Shown here piece after piece: positions 1-8,571 of a stretch of 64,000 nt of DNA. The stretch is from Natronorubrum thiooxidans (GTDB lineage Archaea > Halobacteriota > Halobacteria > Halobacteriales > Natrialbaceae), in NCBI RefSeq assembly GCF_900156475.1, contig NZ_FTNR01000001.1, positions 496,001 to 560,000 on the forward strand. The letters run 5' to 3'. Position numbers and translations under genes: made by a program. The notes below the pieces were generated by a model, which did not search any database, was not told the DNA's origin, and was given only the letters and a program-made list of their open reading frames with translations. Numbering within the stretch: position 1 is the stretch's first letter; each line of letters opens with the position of its first letter.

Positions 1-1279
1 GGACATACTTGTGCCTCGCCGTGCGGATGGCCCGTAGTCGCCGGTCGAACGCTCGTACGCGAGCAGGAATGTCGCCGAACCGGGCCTCGAGGCGCTCGAT
101 CGACGGTTGGGGAGCGACGTACTCGGCGAAGACGGCGTCTCGCGGCGTCGCCGTCGAATTCGGATGCATCGATCGGCTCGAGCCCTGCGCTCGGAGCGCT
201 GGATCGTCGATGCCGACAGTCTCGAGCAGCGTCGCGGGGAGGTCGAGCAACTGGACGAGATCGCGTCGTCGCCCGCCGTCGGTAAACGGCCCCCCGTGGA
301 CGACCAGCGGCACGTTAAGCAGGGTGTCATAGAGGTTGTACTGGTGGCCGAAAAAACCGTGCTCGCCGACGTGCTCGCCGTGGTCGCCACAGACGACGAA
401 CAGGGTGTCCTCCCACATCCCGGCGTCCTCGAGTCCCGTCCGAAGCTCGGCGAGTTGGCCGTCGACGTAGGCGAGTTCCGCCCGGTAGAGGCCGCGAAGC
501 AGCGCGAAGTCACGATCGGAGAGGACGTAGTCCTCGCAGTCGTAGGCACGAGGATCCTGCCGGATCGCGGCTGCCTCCTCGTAGCTCGCGTCCTCGGGGA
601 GAAACTGCTCGGCGTACGCCTTCGGGGGGTCGTACTCGACGTGTGGCTCGATGAAGTTACAGAACAGAAAAAACGGGCGGTCGTCCGTCCGCCTCTCGAG
701 CCAGTCGGTGACCCAGGTCGTCGCTCGGTCGGCCCCGTCGTCACCCGCTGGCTGAAGCAGTTCGCTGTAGAGGATGTTCGCCGCGTTGACCATTGGATTG
801 CCGTCGAAGAGCCGACGCCGCGTGGCCTGGAGCTTCTCCCGGAGGTCCTCGCCGCGGACGACCGCCCCCATATCCGCGTCGGACTGGACGTACTGCCAGC
901 CTTTCCGCAACTCCTCGAAGCCCCGATCGAAGCCGAACTCCTCGGTGATCCAGGTGTTGTTCGAGACGCCGACGGTCTCGTACCCCGCGTCGGCAAACGC
1001 CTCGGGGAGTGTCCGCAGTTCATCGTCGAGATAGGTGTGTCCGCCGTGCGTGCCGTGTTCGGAGGGATAGGTCCCCGTGAATATCGAGGCGTGAGAGGGC
1101 AGGGTCCACGGGGCAGTCGCAAACGCGTTGTCGAAGGTCGTGCCCTCCGCCGCAAGCTGGGTCAGCGCTGGCGTCGTTTCCGGGCCAACGCTTTTTGCTC
1201 GAGCCGTATCGAGGACGACGAGAACGACGTTCCGCACAGTTGAATGTAACTCCGGGTCACGTCCGTTAGATTCCGCCAT
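1..1279 (-). CDS. Sulfatase-like hydrolase (alkaline phosphatase superfamily), 3' end cut by window
   Basis: Leftward frame open from ATG at 1279 to the window edge, 426 codons with no stop. The N-terminus has the metal-binding pattern VVLDTARAKSVG (Asp24), followed by APWTLPSHASIFTG, the core of the sulfatase/phosphatase fold. A later GDHGEHVGEHGFFGH is the second metal-binding cluster. At the position of the formylglycine cysteine in true sulfatases this protein has Thr59 (TLPSH instead of CxPSR), so it more probably acts as a phosphatase, phosphodiesterase or phosphoglycerol transferase-like enzyme than as a classical sulfatase. This is inferred from the motif. No signal peptide is seen, so it is probably cytoplasmic. 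It is divergent from the sulfatase pseudogene at 1444 and shares a 164-base gap with it. The family is clear; the substrate is unknown. Confidence 0.85.
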   Translation of the reverse strand, partial: MAESNGRDPELHSTVRNVVLVVLDTARAKSVGPETTPALTQLAAEGTTFDNAFATAPWTLPSHASIFTGTYPSEHGTHGGHTYLDDELRTLPEAFADAGYETVGVSNNTWITEEFGFDRGFEELRKGWQYVQSDADMGAVVRGEDLREKLQATRRRLFDGNPMVNAANILYSELLQPAGDDGADRATTWVTDWLERRTDDRPFFLFCNFIEPHVEYDPPKAYAEQFLPEDASYEEAAAIRQDPRAYDCEDYVLSDRDFALLRGLYRAELAYVDGQLAELRTGLEDAGMWEDTLFVVCGDHGEHVGEHGFFGHQYNLYDTLLNVPLVVHGGPFTDGGRRRDLVQLLDLPATLLETVGIDDPALRAQGSSRSMHPNSTATPRDAVFAEYVAPQPSIERLEARFGDIPARVRAFDRRLRAIRTARHKYV

Positions 1280-1443
1280 GGGTGGCACAACTCCGCTCCT
1301 CGAAGGGAAGGTCATCGGCCCGGAGTATGCAGGTGGATCACTCGATTGGAGACTACTGATAGACTGACAATCGTTTCCGAGAGATGCTTACGCGTCCGTA
1401 TTCGTCCGAACGCTTACTCTCGTCGTCGCCGTAGCCTGTTGGC

Positions 1444-2299
1444 ATGCCCTCGCCACACATCGTCCTCATCCACTGTCACGACTTGGGGACGTACGTCGGC
1501 TGTTACGGCGCGGCCGTCGACACGCCACGGCTCGACAGCCTCGCCGCCGACGGCGTTCGCTTCGACCGCCACTTCGTGACCGCACCCCAGTGTTCGCCCA
1601 GTCGCTCGAGTCTGTTCACCGGACGCCATCCACACCAGAACGGGATGCTCGGGCTTGCCCACGCCGACTGGGAGCTTCACGACGATGAGCGACTCCTCCC
1701 CGAACTGCTCGCCGAGGCCGGCTACGAGACCCATCTGTTCGGGCTGCAACACGTCACCGAGTCCCCCGCCCGGCTCGGCTACGATCGAATCCACACCGAC
1801 CAGCCACTGACCGCGGACACGCCGCCGTCGGTTCACGAGACCGCTCGTGCCCGAACCGTCGCCGACGAGTTCGCACGGCTATCTCACGACCGACATCTAC
1901 TGTAGCGACGCCGGCCGCGAGGTGCGTGAGGCGTGTTACGGCGAGCAACGAGCCTACGAGGAACTGTACGACCTCGAGGCCGATCCGCTCGAACAGGACA
2001 ATCTCCTCGCCGATGACGGCCCCGACGACCCCGCCCTCGAGCAGACTCGCGACCGGCTTCGCGAGGAGCTACGCGAGTGGATGGCCGAGACGAACGATCC
2101 GCTGCTCGAGGGCCCGTTCTGCCGGGTGACTGGGACGCAATCAGACTGTCGTCGGGCGACAGCCAGCACTGACGACTCGAGGGAAGCAACGCGGACAGCA
2201 CTCTCTCGCCGCTCTCACGTCGACAAGCGAGAGGGTGCGCTCGAGTGCCAACACGAGTGCGATGGCGTCGTCACAACCCGGATCAGTACCGATCAGTAG
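1444..2299 (+). pseudogene. Sulfatase, disrupted by large internal deletion and frame change
   Basis: The first 140 or so codons (1444 to about 1880) encode a canonical sulfatase N-terminus: HIVLIHCHDLGTYVGCYG with metal ligands, then APQCSPSRSSLFTG, where Cys50 would become formylglycine. The frame stops at 1903-1905. In the next frame, from about 1880, a typical sulfatase C-terminus appears: RAYEELYDLEADPLEQDN and LREWMAETNDPLLEGP, ending near 2128, with the frame staying open to 2299. A normal member has about 450-500 residues, so roughly 200-250 central residues, including the second metal site, are missing and the two ends are out of frame. The gene cannot give an active enzyme. It lies next to an intact superfamily member of different active-site type, so it is not a duplicate of that gene. 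Confidence 0.85.
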
Positions 2300-2316
2300 C
2301 GGACGCGTCGGATGGG
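2219..2316 (-). pseudogene. Remnant of inosine-uridine nucleoside hydrolase N-terminus
   Basis: On the minus strand one frame reads RPLLIGTDPGCDDAIALVLA, which matches the N-terminal calcium-binding motif of nucleoside hydrolases (usual form DTDPGxDDAxAL). No start codon sits directly before it, and after about 30 residues the similarity fades into unrelated sequence. Only the first strand and helix of a protein of about 310 residues survive. The first Asp of the usual DTDPG is replaced by Gly. It abuts the tail of the broken sulfatase, suggesting that one or more deletions removed the sequence between and beyond them. The assignment rests on one short but distinctive motif. Confidence 0.5.
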
Positions 2317-2414
2317 AACTGTCGACACTCGCGGCGGATATACTGTCGGCCGACACCGTCGGGCGTGGGTTCGACGGCCCTAACACGGCTGCGCGCGTCG
2401 GTGGAACTGAACCG

Positions 2415-3263
2415 ATGCGCGCCTTTCGGATCGCCTACGACGGCACCGGCTACTACGGCTTTCAGCGCCAGCCCGACGTGTCCACCGTCGAGGATACCAT
2501 CTTCGACGCTCTGCGCTCGCTCGAGGTCCTTGCTCCCGACGCTGACAAGCCCGCGGGCTACGCCGCCGCCGGCCGGACCGACGCCGGTGTCTCCGCACTC
2601 GCTCAGACGATCACTCTCGAGGGACCGGACTGGCTGACGCCACGGGCGCTCAATGCCGAACTGCCCGCCGCCGTTCGGGCTTGGGCGGTCGCCGACGTCC
2701 CTGACTCGTTTCACGCAACTCACGACGCGACCCGCCGGACGTACACGTATCACCTGTACGCACCGCCGGCTGCAGGCGACTCGAGTGCGACTCCGGCTAA
2801 AATCGAGCAGTCGGTCGACGACGACCGATTCCACGCCGCCTGTGAGGCCCTGTCGGGACCCCACGACTTCCATAACCTCACCCCGGACGACCACAACACC
2901 GAGCGCTCGCCGACGCTGTCGGCGGCCCGTGATGGCGACTATCTCGTCCTCACTGTCATCGCGGGCGGCTTTGCCCGCGAACTCGTCCGCCGACTCGTCT
3001 CGCTCGCACAGGACGTCGGTACCGGCGCGGTCTCGCTCGCGAAGATCGAGCGGACACTCAGCTCCGAGTCACTGCCCGGCCACGAGGGAATCGCACCCGC
3101 ACCGCCGGAGCCACTCGTGTTGACGGCGGTCGACTATCCGGGCCTCGAGTTCACTGTGGACGAGGATGCCGCCTCGAGCGCACGGGCGGTCTTCGAGACG
3201 CGTCGTATCGACCGCCAGACAGGCGCGCGGGTCGCAGGGCAGGTCGCTGACGGCATCCAGTGA
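2415..3263 (+). CDS. truA: tRNA pseudouridine synthase A
   Basis: Enzyme of 282 residues that isomerises uridines in the anticodon stem-loop of tRNA (positions 38-40 in known members). The N-terminus MRAFRIAYDGTGYYGFQRQP is the family signature. The catalytic aspartate is Asp56 in AAGRTDAGVSALAQ, and the conserved FHAT and RTYTYHLY segments follow. Length fits archaeal TruA. The frame extends upstream without a stop, but ATG at 2415 gives the conserved N-terminus. A rightward gene for a small membrane protein follows after 42 bases. Function is secure from the family; the exact sites modified in this organism are not. Confidence 0.95.
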   Translation: MRAFRIAYDGTGYYGFQRQPDVSTVEDTIFDALRSLEVLAPDADKPAGYAAAGRTDAGVSALAQTITLEGPDWLTPRALNAELPAAVRAWAVADVPDSFHATHDATRRTYTYHLYAPPAAGDSSATPAKIEQSVDDDRFHAACEALSGPHDFHNLTPDDHNTERSPTLSAARDGDYLVLTVIAGGFARELVRRLVSLAQDVGTGAVSLAKIERTLSSESLPGHEGIAPAPPEPLVLTAVDYPGLEFTVDEDAASSARAVFETRRIDRQTGARVAGQVADGIQ

Positions 3264-3305
3264 GTGGACGAGCGCTTTTTACGGTCGGGGCTGATTGTTC
3301 AGCGC

Positions 3306-3548
3306 ATGGAACTGTCGCCGGACGAGTACGGTGCCTACTGGCGAGCGTCGATCTACGTTGCCGCAGGGATCGTGATCGCGTTTCTGGGCTCCCGCCTCAC
3401 GTCGCCGTTTCTCTCTCATCCAAACGCCGGGGCGGTCGGGCTCGGTGTCTTTCTGTTCGTGGCTGTCATCTTTGCGAGTACGTTCATCGCGATGCTCGGT
3501 GTTGCTCGTGTGGTCCGAACTGCGGTCGACGCTGAGCTGCGACGCTGA
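3306..3548 (+). CDS. Small two-helix membrane protein, haloarchaeal, unknown function
   Basis: Eighty residues with two hydrophobic segments, YVAAGIVIAFLGSRLTS (about residues 15-33) and VGLGVFLFVAVIFASTFIAM (about 43-65), and a basic C-terminus (RVVRTAVDAELRR), so the tail probably faces the cytoplasm. The frame is open back to a GTG at 3264 right after the truA stop. ATG at 3306 is preferred because a TTTTTA box lies about 25 bases upstream, fitting leaderless transcription. I recognise no functional family. It sits between truA and a NifU-like gene with no obvious link. Confidence 0.7.
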   Translation: MELSPDEYGAYWRASIYVAAGIVIAFLGSRLTSPFLSHPNAGAVGLGVFLFVAVIFASTFIAMLGVARVVRTAVDAELRR

Positions 3549-3637
3549 TCACGCAGACCATCGTCGAGACGACGCGCTCTTCCTCGAGCAGGTGCCAGTC
3601 GTGTTCTCCTGGCGCAGTTCCGAGCGGTGGACAGAGA

Positions 3638-3643
3638 TTTATT
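3638..3643 (+). promoter_or_regulatory. TATA box of the NifU-like gene
   Basis: TTTATT lies 23-28 bases before ATG 3666, the spacing of a haloarchaeal TATA box for a leaderless transcript. It supports the choice of 3666 as the start. Confidence 0.5.
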
Positions 3644-3665
3644 CGCCCGGTCCGTTCGTGCTCCC

Positions 3666-3986
3666 ATGAGCAACTCCGCCGACACCCAGTCCCCGGAAGA
3701 CGCCGTCAGAGAAGCCGTCTCCCTGTTCCTCCAGCGGAACTTTCCCCAGATTCAGGCCCACGGCGGCGACTCCTCGATCACCGAGGTCGACCTCGAGGCG
3801 GGCCACGTGTCGATCAACCTGACCGGGGCCTGTAGCGGCTGTGGCGTCAGCCCGATGACGACGCAGGCGATCCAGCGCCGACTGCCGAGCGAGATCGACG
3901 AGATCGATCGCGTCTCGGTCACCACCGGGTTCGATGGGCTGACGGAGGGAACGTCACGCGACATCTCGGACGACGTCCCGTTCTGA
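3666..3986 (+). CDS. NifU C-terminal domain Fe-S scaffold protein
   Basis: Protein of 106 residues made of the NifU_C fold. It holds the CxxC pair in GACSGCGVSPMTTQ that binds a transient Fe-S cluster in Nfu proteins, and the preceding IQAHGGDSSITEVD segment is the family hallmark. Likely role: assembly or carriage of Fe-S clusters to apoproteins in the cytoplasm. The N-terminal 15 residues are a polar leader and the C-terminal 20 are acidic. It appears to be transcribed alone from a TATA box at 3638. Bacterial Nfu proteins often carry extra domains; this one is the minimal form. Confidence 0.9.
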   Translation: MSNSADTQSPEDAVREAVSLFLQRNFPQIQAHGGDSSITEVDLEAGHVSINLTGACSGCGVSPMTTQAIQRRLPSEIDEIDRVSVTTGFDGLTEGTSRDISDDVPF

Positions 3987-4022
3987 GCAGCCGCTGTCGG
4001 TCGGTCAGCGCCGCGTTTTAGA

Positions 4023-6310
4023 TCAATCGTCGGCCTCGGATACCGCTGGCAACGTCACCGAGAACGTCGATCCACTGCCGGATTCGGAGTCGACCCAGAT
4101 CTCACCGCCGTGTCGTTCGACGATCCGTTGACACAGCGCCAATCCGATCCCGGTTCCGTCGTAGTCCTCGCGGCTATGGAGCCGCTGGAACACCTCGAAG
4201 ATTCGGTCCGTCTCCTCGGGTTCGATGCCGATTCCGTCGTCGCAGACGGACACAACCCATTTTGACCCCCTCCGTTCGGTCGAGATGTGAACGCGAGGGA
4301 CGCCCTCGCTGTACTCGAGTGCGTTCTCGAGGAGATTCTGGAACAGCTGTCGGAGTTGGCTCGCATCGCCTTCGACCGTCGGGAGCGACGCCGTCGTGAT
4401 TTCGGCGTTAGTCTCGATAATCCGCACCTCGAGATCTCTGAGCACGTCTTCGATGACTGAATCGAGATCGACCGGTTCGAGCGGAGCGCCCTGGGTCTCG
4501 ACACGCGAGTACTCGAGGAGTCCCTCGATCATCGACCGCATTCGCTCAGCACCGTCGACGGCAAACGAAAGGAACTCACGCCCGTCTGCGTCGAGGTCGT
4601 TCCCATAGCGGCGCTCGATCAGCTGGAGATAGCTCGAGATCATCCGTAACGGCTCCTGTAAGTCGTGGCTGGCGGCGTAGGCGAACTGCTCGAGGCGTCT
4701 GGTTTCGGCTTGCAACTCGTCGATGTACTCCTGACGTTCGAAATGAAACGCAACGAGCGTTGCGAGCGTCTCGATCAGCTGTTGCTCATCCTCGAGAAAC
4801 GGCTCCGTGTCCGTTTCTGGCTGGCGCTCCGTGAGGACGACGTCGATCGTAACCCGCGTGCCGTTTGCCGTGGTGGTGGTGGCAGTAATCGACCGCTCGG
4901 ACGGCTCATACGATCCGGTGGCCGCCTCGTGTTCACCGACCGAAACACGCGCTGCAGTCCGGTCTGGATACCGAAACGACTGCGGGAGTTTCGCCACGAA
5001 ATCCTGGAGTAACTCCTCCGTCGGTTGTTCACTGGTCTCGAGCAAGTTCGTGGCGAGTCTGACCGTGGCGAGTTCCTTTTCCCGTCCCTCGAGTTCCCGC
5101 TTGCGCCGTTCGGCTACCGTTTTCAACTCGGTGATCTCCGTCGCCGTCACGACGACTTGCTCCGGATCACCCTCCTCGCCAGTGATTGGCGTGGCGTTGA
5201 CCGACAGCCAGCGCCGTTGCCCGTCCGGATCCAACAGAATCTCCTGATCGTACAGGGGCTCACCCGTCTCGAACACCCGGAACGCAGGCCGTTCTTCGAC
5301 CGGGAGGAACGCCCCATCCGCGTCGAACATCGCTCGCTGGCCGGCGGTGTACGCCGAGGCGTCTTCAGCTGAGATCTCGAGCAGTTGCGCCATCCGTTCG
5401 TTGGCCCGGTTGGTCGAACCATCCGGGTTCACGACTGCGATCCCAACCGGGCTGGTCTCGAGGAGTTGCTCGACGACGTTACGTTCGTGTCGCAGCTGTC
5501 GTTCCCGTTCCCGTCGGTCGGTCATATCCCGCGTGACCTTCGCATACCCCTGTAACTCCCCGTCAGTTCGGATCGCCGTGATCGTCACGTTCGCCCAGAA
5601 CGTCGAGCCGTCGGCACGGACACGCCAGCCCTCGTCTTCGACCATGCCTGCCTCGCGTGCCTGTGTGAGATTTCGCTGTGGAATGTCGTCCGCTTGATCG
5701 CTGTCGGTATAGAACACGGAGGAGTGCTCGCCGATTATCTCCGCTTTGTCGTAGCCTTTGATCCGTTCGGCCCCTCGTTCCAGCTCACGACGTGTCCGTT
5801 CGGATCGAGCATGAAGATCGCATACTCCTCGACTGCATCGACCAACGATTCGAACCGCTGGTCGCTCTTCGACCGGGCTAGCGCTGACGCATCGACCGGT
5901 CGAACGATGCCAACGGTCCCGTCGAACTCGCCAGCAGTCACGAGCAGGCTGAACTGCACCGTACACGGTAGCCGGTTGCCGTCGGCTGTCTCGATTCCGA
6001 CCTCGAACGTAGTGTCGTCGTCCACAGCCGTCTCGAGTCGGGTGCGGATTTCCCGCTCGAGTCGCGTCACGTCTCGCTCACCGACGATGCTCGAGACGTG
6101 TTCACCGAGGAGGTCGCGACGAGCGTAGCTCGTTATCTCGACGAGAGCGTCGTTGACAGCGATGATATGTCCATCACTATCGAGGCGGTAGACTCCGTCA
6201 TCGAGCAGTTCGACGAGCGCCCGGTACTGTTGTCCGCCCGCGCTGTCGACGCTGTCGGTCTGGGAGTCTCGCGTTGCCGTATCCTCCCGGTCACCCATTA
6301 GTCGATTCAT
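4023..6310 (-). pseudogene. Multi-PAS sensor histidine kinase, single-base frameshift
   Basis: Read leftward from ATG 6310 (or 6298), the first frame gives a PAS domain (YRALVELLDDGVYRLDSDGH) and the start of a second PAS ending at SWNEG. The other frame continues exactly there with AERIKGYDKAEIIGEHSSVF, then a third PAS, a coiled linker, a HisKA H-box (AASHDLQEPLRMISSYLQ) and an ATPase domain with NLLENALEYS, DDGIGIEPEE and GTGIGLALCQ. The break is at a run of four C (plus strand) at 5771-5774, where one more C would restore a protein of about 760 residues. It is either a real disabling mutation, a phase-variable tract or a sequencing error in a homopolymer. All catalytic motifs are otherwise intact, which favours a recent event or an error. 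The signal sensed is unknown; no response regulator is adjacent. Confidence 0.85.
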
Positions 6311-6360
6311 TCGACAACGACAGTTAAACCCTTCACCCACCGATCCGTCGCCGTTTCGGC

Positions 6361-6447
6361 GATATGCTGCCGGACAAGACGATTTGTACACCGACCGCAC
6401 CGCCGCCGTGCGATCGGATGGCAGTGTTTTCCAGTGGCGACGCTCCC
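6361..6447. repeat. Degenerate copy of an ~85-base palindromic repeat
   Basis: The core GACGATTTGTACACCGACCG, then GTGCGATCGGATGGCAGTG and TTTTCCAGTGGCGACGC, lines up in the same orientation with the better copy at 6483-6566 (ACGATTTACACACTGATCG, GTGCGATCAGGTGTGCATTG, TTTTCAGTGGCTACTATA). Its outer arms have decayed and pair poorly. Together with the next copy it fills most of the 329-base gap between the divergent kinase and pepF genes; no gene is seen there. Confidence 0.55.
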
Positions 6448-6482
6448 AACAGCCGCGGGCCACCGGGCCCGAAGACGGTTCC

Positions 6483-6566
6483 TATAGTAACAACTGAAAC
6501 GATTTACACACTGATCGCACAGCTGTCGTGCGATCAGGTGTGCATTGATTTTCAGTGGCTACTATA
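6483..6566. repeat. Large imperfect palindrome (84 bases), copy of a dispersed repeat
   Basis: The outer arms TATAGTAACAACTGAAA and TTTTCAGTGGCTACTATA pair with two mismatches, and the inner arms ACACTGATCGCAC and GTGCGATCAGGTGT pair almost perfectly, so either strand can fold into a long hairpin. A third copy is at 57637-57722 in another intergenic region. No coding potential was found. It could be a MITE-like or REP-like element, or a transcriptional boundary; it lies 70-150 bases upstream of pepF and about 170 upstream of the kinase start. Confidence 0.7.
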
Positions 6567-6639
6567 CTCGCCGACAGCGCTGTGTCCGCTATCTTCGGCG
6601 TTCGATACGCTTTACCACCTCCGTTCCGAAACCGGAGGC

Positions 6640-8451
6640 ATGAGTTCCGTTCCCGACCGCTCCGAGGTCGACGAGGAGTATACCTGGGCCCTCGAGAGCA
6701 TCTACGCGACCGACGACGACTGGGAGGCCGCCTACGAATCGGTCGCCGAGCGCGTCAACGAACTCGCCGCCTGCGAGGGACAGGTCACCGACGACGCCGA
6801 GACGCTACACTCCGTCCTCGAGTTGCGCGACGAGATCATGCGCGAGGTGTCGACGGTCGCCGCCTACGCCCGAATGCGCCGCGACGAGGATACGACCAAT
6901 CAGGAGTACCAGGCACTGACGGCCCGCTCACAGTCGCTTGCGGCCGACGCACAGTCCGCTGCTTCGTTTATCGATCCCGAGATTCAGGAACTGACTCGCG
7001 AGGAGTTCGAAGCGATGGTCGAAGCCGAACCCGCCCTCGAGACCTACGACCACTACATCGACGACGTCCTCCGGATGAAACCCCACACCCGCTCGGCGGA
7101 AGTCGAGGAGCTCCTCGCCGATCTGAGCGAGGTCACGGGTGCGACGGGCGAAGTCTATACGATGCTTTCGAACGCCGATATGGAGTTCCCCACGGTCGAA
7201 GACCCTGACGGTGAGGCCGTCGGAATCACCCAGAGCAACTTCGTCAACCTGCTCAAACGCCCCGACCGAGAGTTTCGCCAGCGGGTCTACGACGCCTATT
7301 TCGACGAGTGGGAATCGGTCCGGAACACGGTTGCGGCGAGCTACAAAAACAGCGTCAAAGCCGACGTGAAGACGGCCCAGGCGCGCAACTACGACACCGC
7401 CCGCGAGGCCGCCCTCGACGGCCCCAACGTCCCCGTCGACGTCTACGAGACGCTCGTCGAGAGCGTCCACGACAATCTTGACAAGCTCCACCACCACGCC
7501 GACCTCAAAGCACAGGCACTCGAGGTCGACGAGCTCCAGATGTGGGACGTCTACATGCCCCTGACCGGTGACGAAGGCCCCGAGGTCGACTACGAGCAGG
7601 CGACGGAGTACGTCGTCGACGCGCTGGCCCCGCTTGGAGAGGAGTACCAATCACGTGTCGCAGAGGGGCTCGAGTCTCAGTGGGTCGACGTCTACGAAAA
7701 CGAGGGCAAACAGTCCGGGGCCTACTCCGGTGGGACCTACGACACACAGCCGTTTATCCTGATGAACTATCAGGACGACATCTCCTCGATGTACACGCTG
7801 GCCCACGAACTCGGCCATTCGATGCATTCCGAACTCACGAAAGACGAACAGCCGTTCGTCTACTCGGGGTACGAAATCTTCGTGGCCGAAGTCGCCAGCA
7901 CGGTCAACGAAGCCCTGCTGACGAATCACTTACTCGAGACCGTCAACGACCCCGAGTTCCGCAAACACGTTTTGAACGAGTTCTTAGAGCGCGTCCGCTC
8001 GACGCTGTATCGGCAGACGCTCTTTGCGGAGTTCGAACACAAGGCCCACGAACTCGAGGAAGCGGGCGAACCGCTGACGGCCGATCGACTCGACGACCTC
8101 TACCGCGGGCTCAAGGAGACGTACTACGAACCCGCCGTGATCGACGACCGCATCGCCACCGAGTGGATGCGCATCCCCCACTTCTACCGGGCGTTCTACG
8201 TCTACCAGTACGCGACCGGAATCTCGGCCGCGCTGGCCATCGTCGACGATATCCTCCCGAACGGCGCTGGCGACGAACCGGACCGGGATGCAGCCGACAG
8301 CTATCTCGAGTTTCTTCGGCGTGGCTCCCGCGAGTATCCCCTCGAACTCCTCCGGATCGCCGGCGTCGACATGAGTACGTCGGAGCCGATCGACCGCGCG
8401 CTCGAGACCTACGGCCAGCGACTCGAGGAGTTCGAGGCGTTACTCGAGTAA
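6640..8451 (+). CDS. pepF: Oligoendopeptidase F (M3B zinc metallopeptidase)
   Basis: Cytoplasmic peptidase of 603 residues that cleaves short peptides. The zinc site is TLAHELGHSMHSE (His389, Glu390, His393), followed by the third ligand region FVYSGYEIFVAEVASTVNE (the Glu of AEVAS). The C-terminal FYVYQYATGISAALAI is typical of PepF. Length fits the family (about 600). The frame is open far upstream through the palindromic repeats, but ATG 6640 starts the conserved part (VDEEYTWALESIY) and has a TTTACC box about 25 bases before it. It precedes PAN, so two proteolysis genes are neighbours, with separate promoters. A role in trimming proteasome products is plausible but inferred. Confidence 0.95.
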   Translation: MSSVPDRSEVDEEYTWALESIYATDDDWEAAYESVAERVNELAACEGQVTDDAETLHSVLELRDEIMREVSTVAAYARMRRDEDTTNQEYQALTARSQSLAADAQSAASFIDPEIQELTREEFEAMVEAEPALETYDHYIDDVLRMKPHTRSAEVEELLADLSEVTGATGEVYTMLSNADMEFPTVEDPDGEAVGITQSNFVNLLKRPDREFRQRVYDAYFDEWESVRNTVAASYKNSVKADVKTAQARNYDTAREAALDGPNVPVDVYETLVESVHDNLDKLHHHADLKAQALEVDELQMWDVYMPLTGDEGPEVDYEQATEYVVDALAPLGEEYQSRVAEGLESQWVDVYENEGKQSGAYSGGTYDTQPFILMNYQDDISSMYTLAHELGHSMHSELTKDEQPFVYSGYEIFVAEVASTVNEALLTNHLLETVNDPEFRKHVLNEFLERVRSTLYRQTLFAEFEHKAHELEEAGEPLTADRLDDLYRGLKETYYEPAVIDDRIATEWMRIPHFYRAFYVYQYATGISAALAIVDDILPNGAGDEPDRDAADSYLEFLRRGSREYPLELLRIAGVDMSTSEPIDRALETYGQRLEEFEALLE

Positions 8452-8538
8452 TTCAGACGGACACTGAACCGTATCACACGTCTTTTCGAGTCCGAACTGG
8501 CGGTACGCTCCGAAAACCGGCCGCGACCCAAAGGCACA

Positions 8539-8544
8539 TTTATC
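8539..8544 (+). promoter_or_regulatory. TATA box of the PAN gene
   Basis: TTTATC lies 28-33 bases before ATG 8572 in the gap after pepF, giving a transcript that starts at or just before the start codon. Confidence 0.5.
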
Positions 8545-8571
8545 GTGGGGGGCTTACCAGCGTACGTCAGG

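Noticed and set aside
107-1243. Long open frame of 378 codons on the plus strand
   Set aside because: It is antisense to the sulfatase-like gene, whose motifs are clear on the minus strand; the plus-strand translation has no domain and an arginine/valine bias typical of GC-rich shadow frames.
6364-6639. N-terminal extension of pepF to 6364
   Set aside because: It would translate through the palindromic repeats; the extension is Cys/Pro-rich, unlike the family, and ATG 6640 fits known starts.
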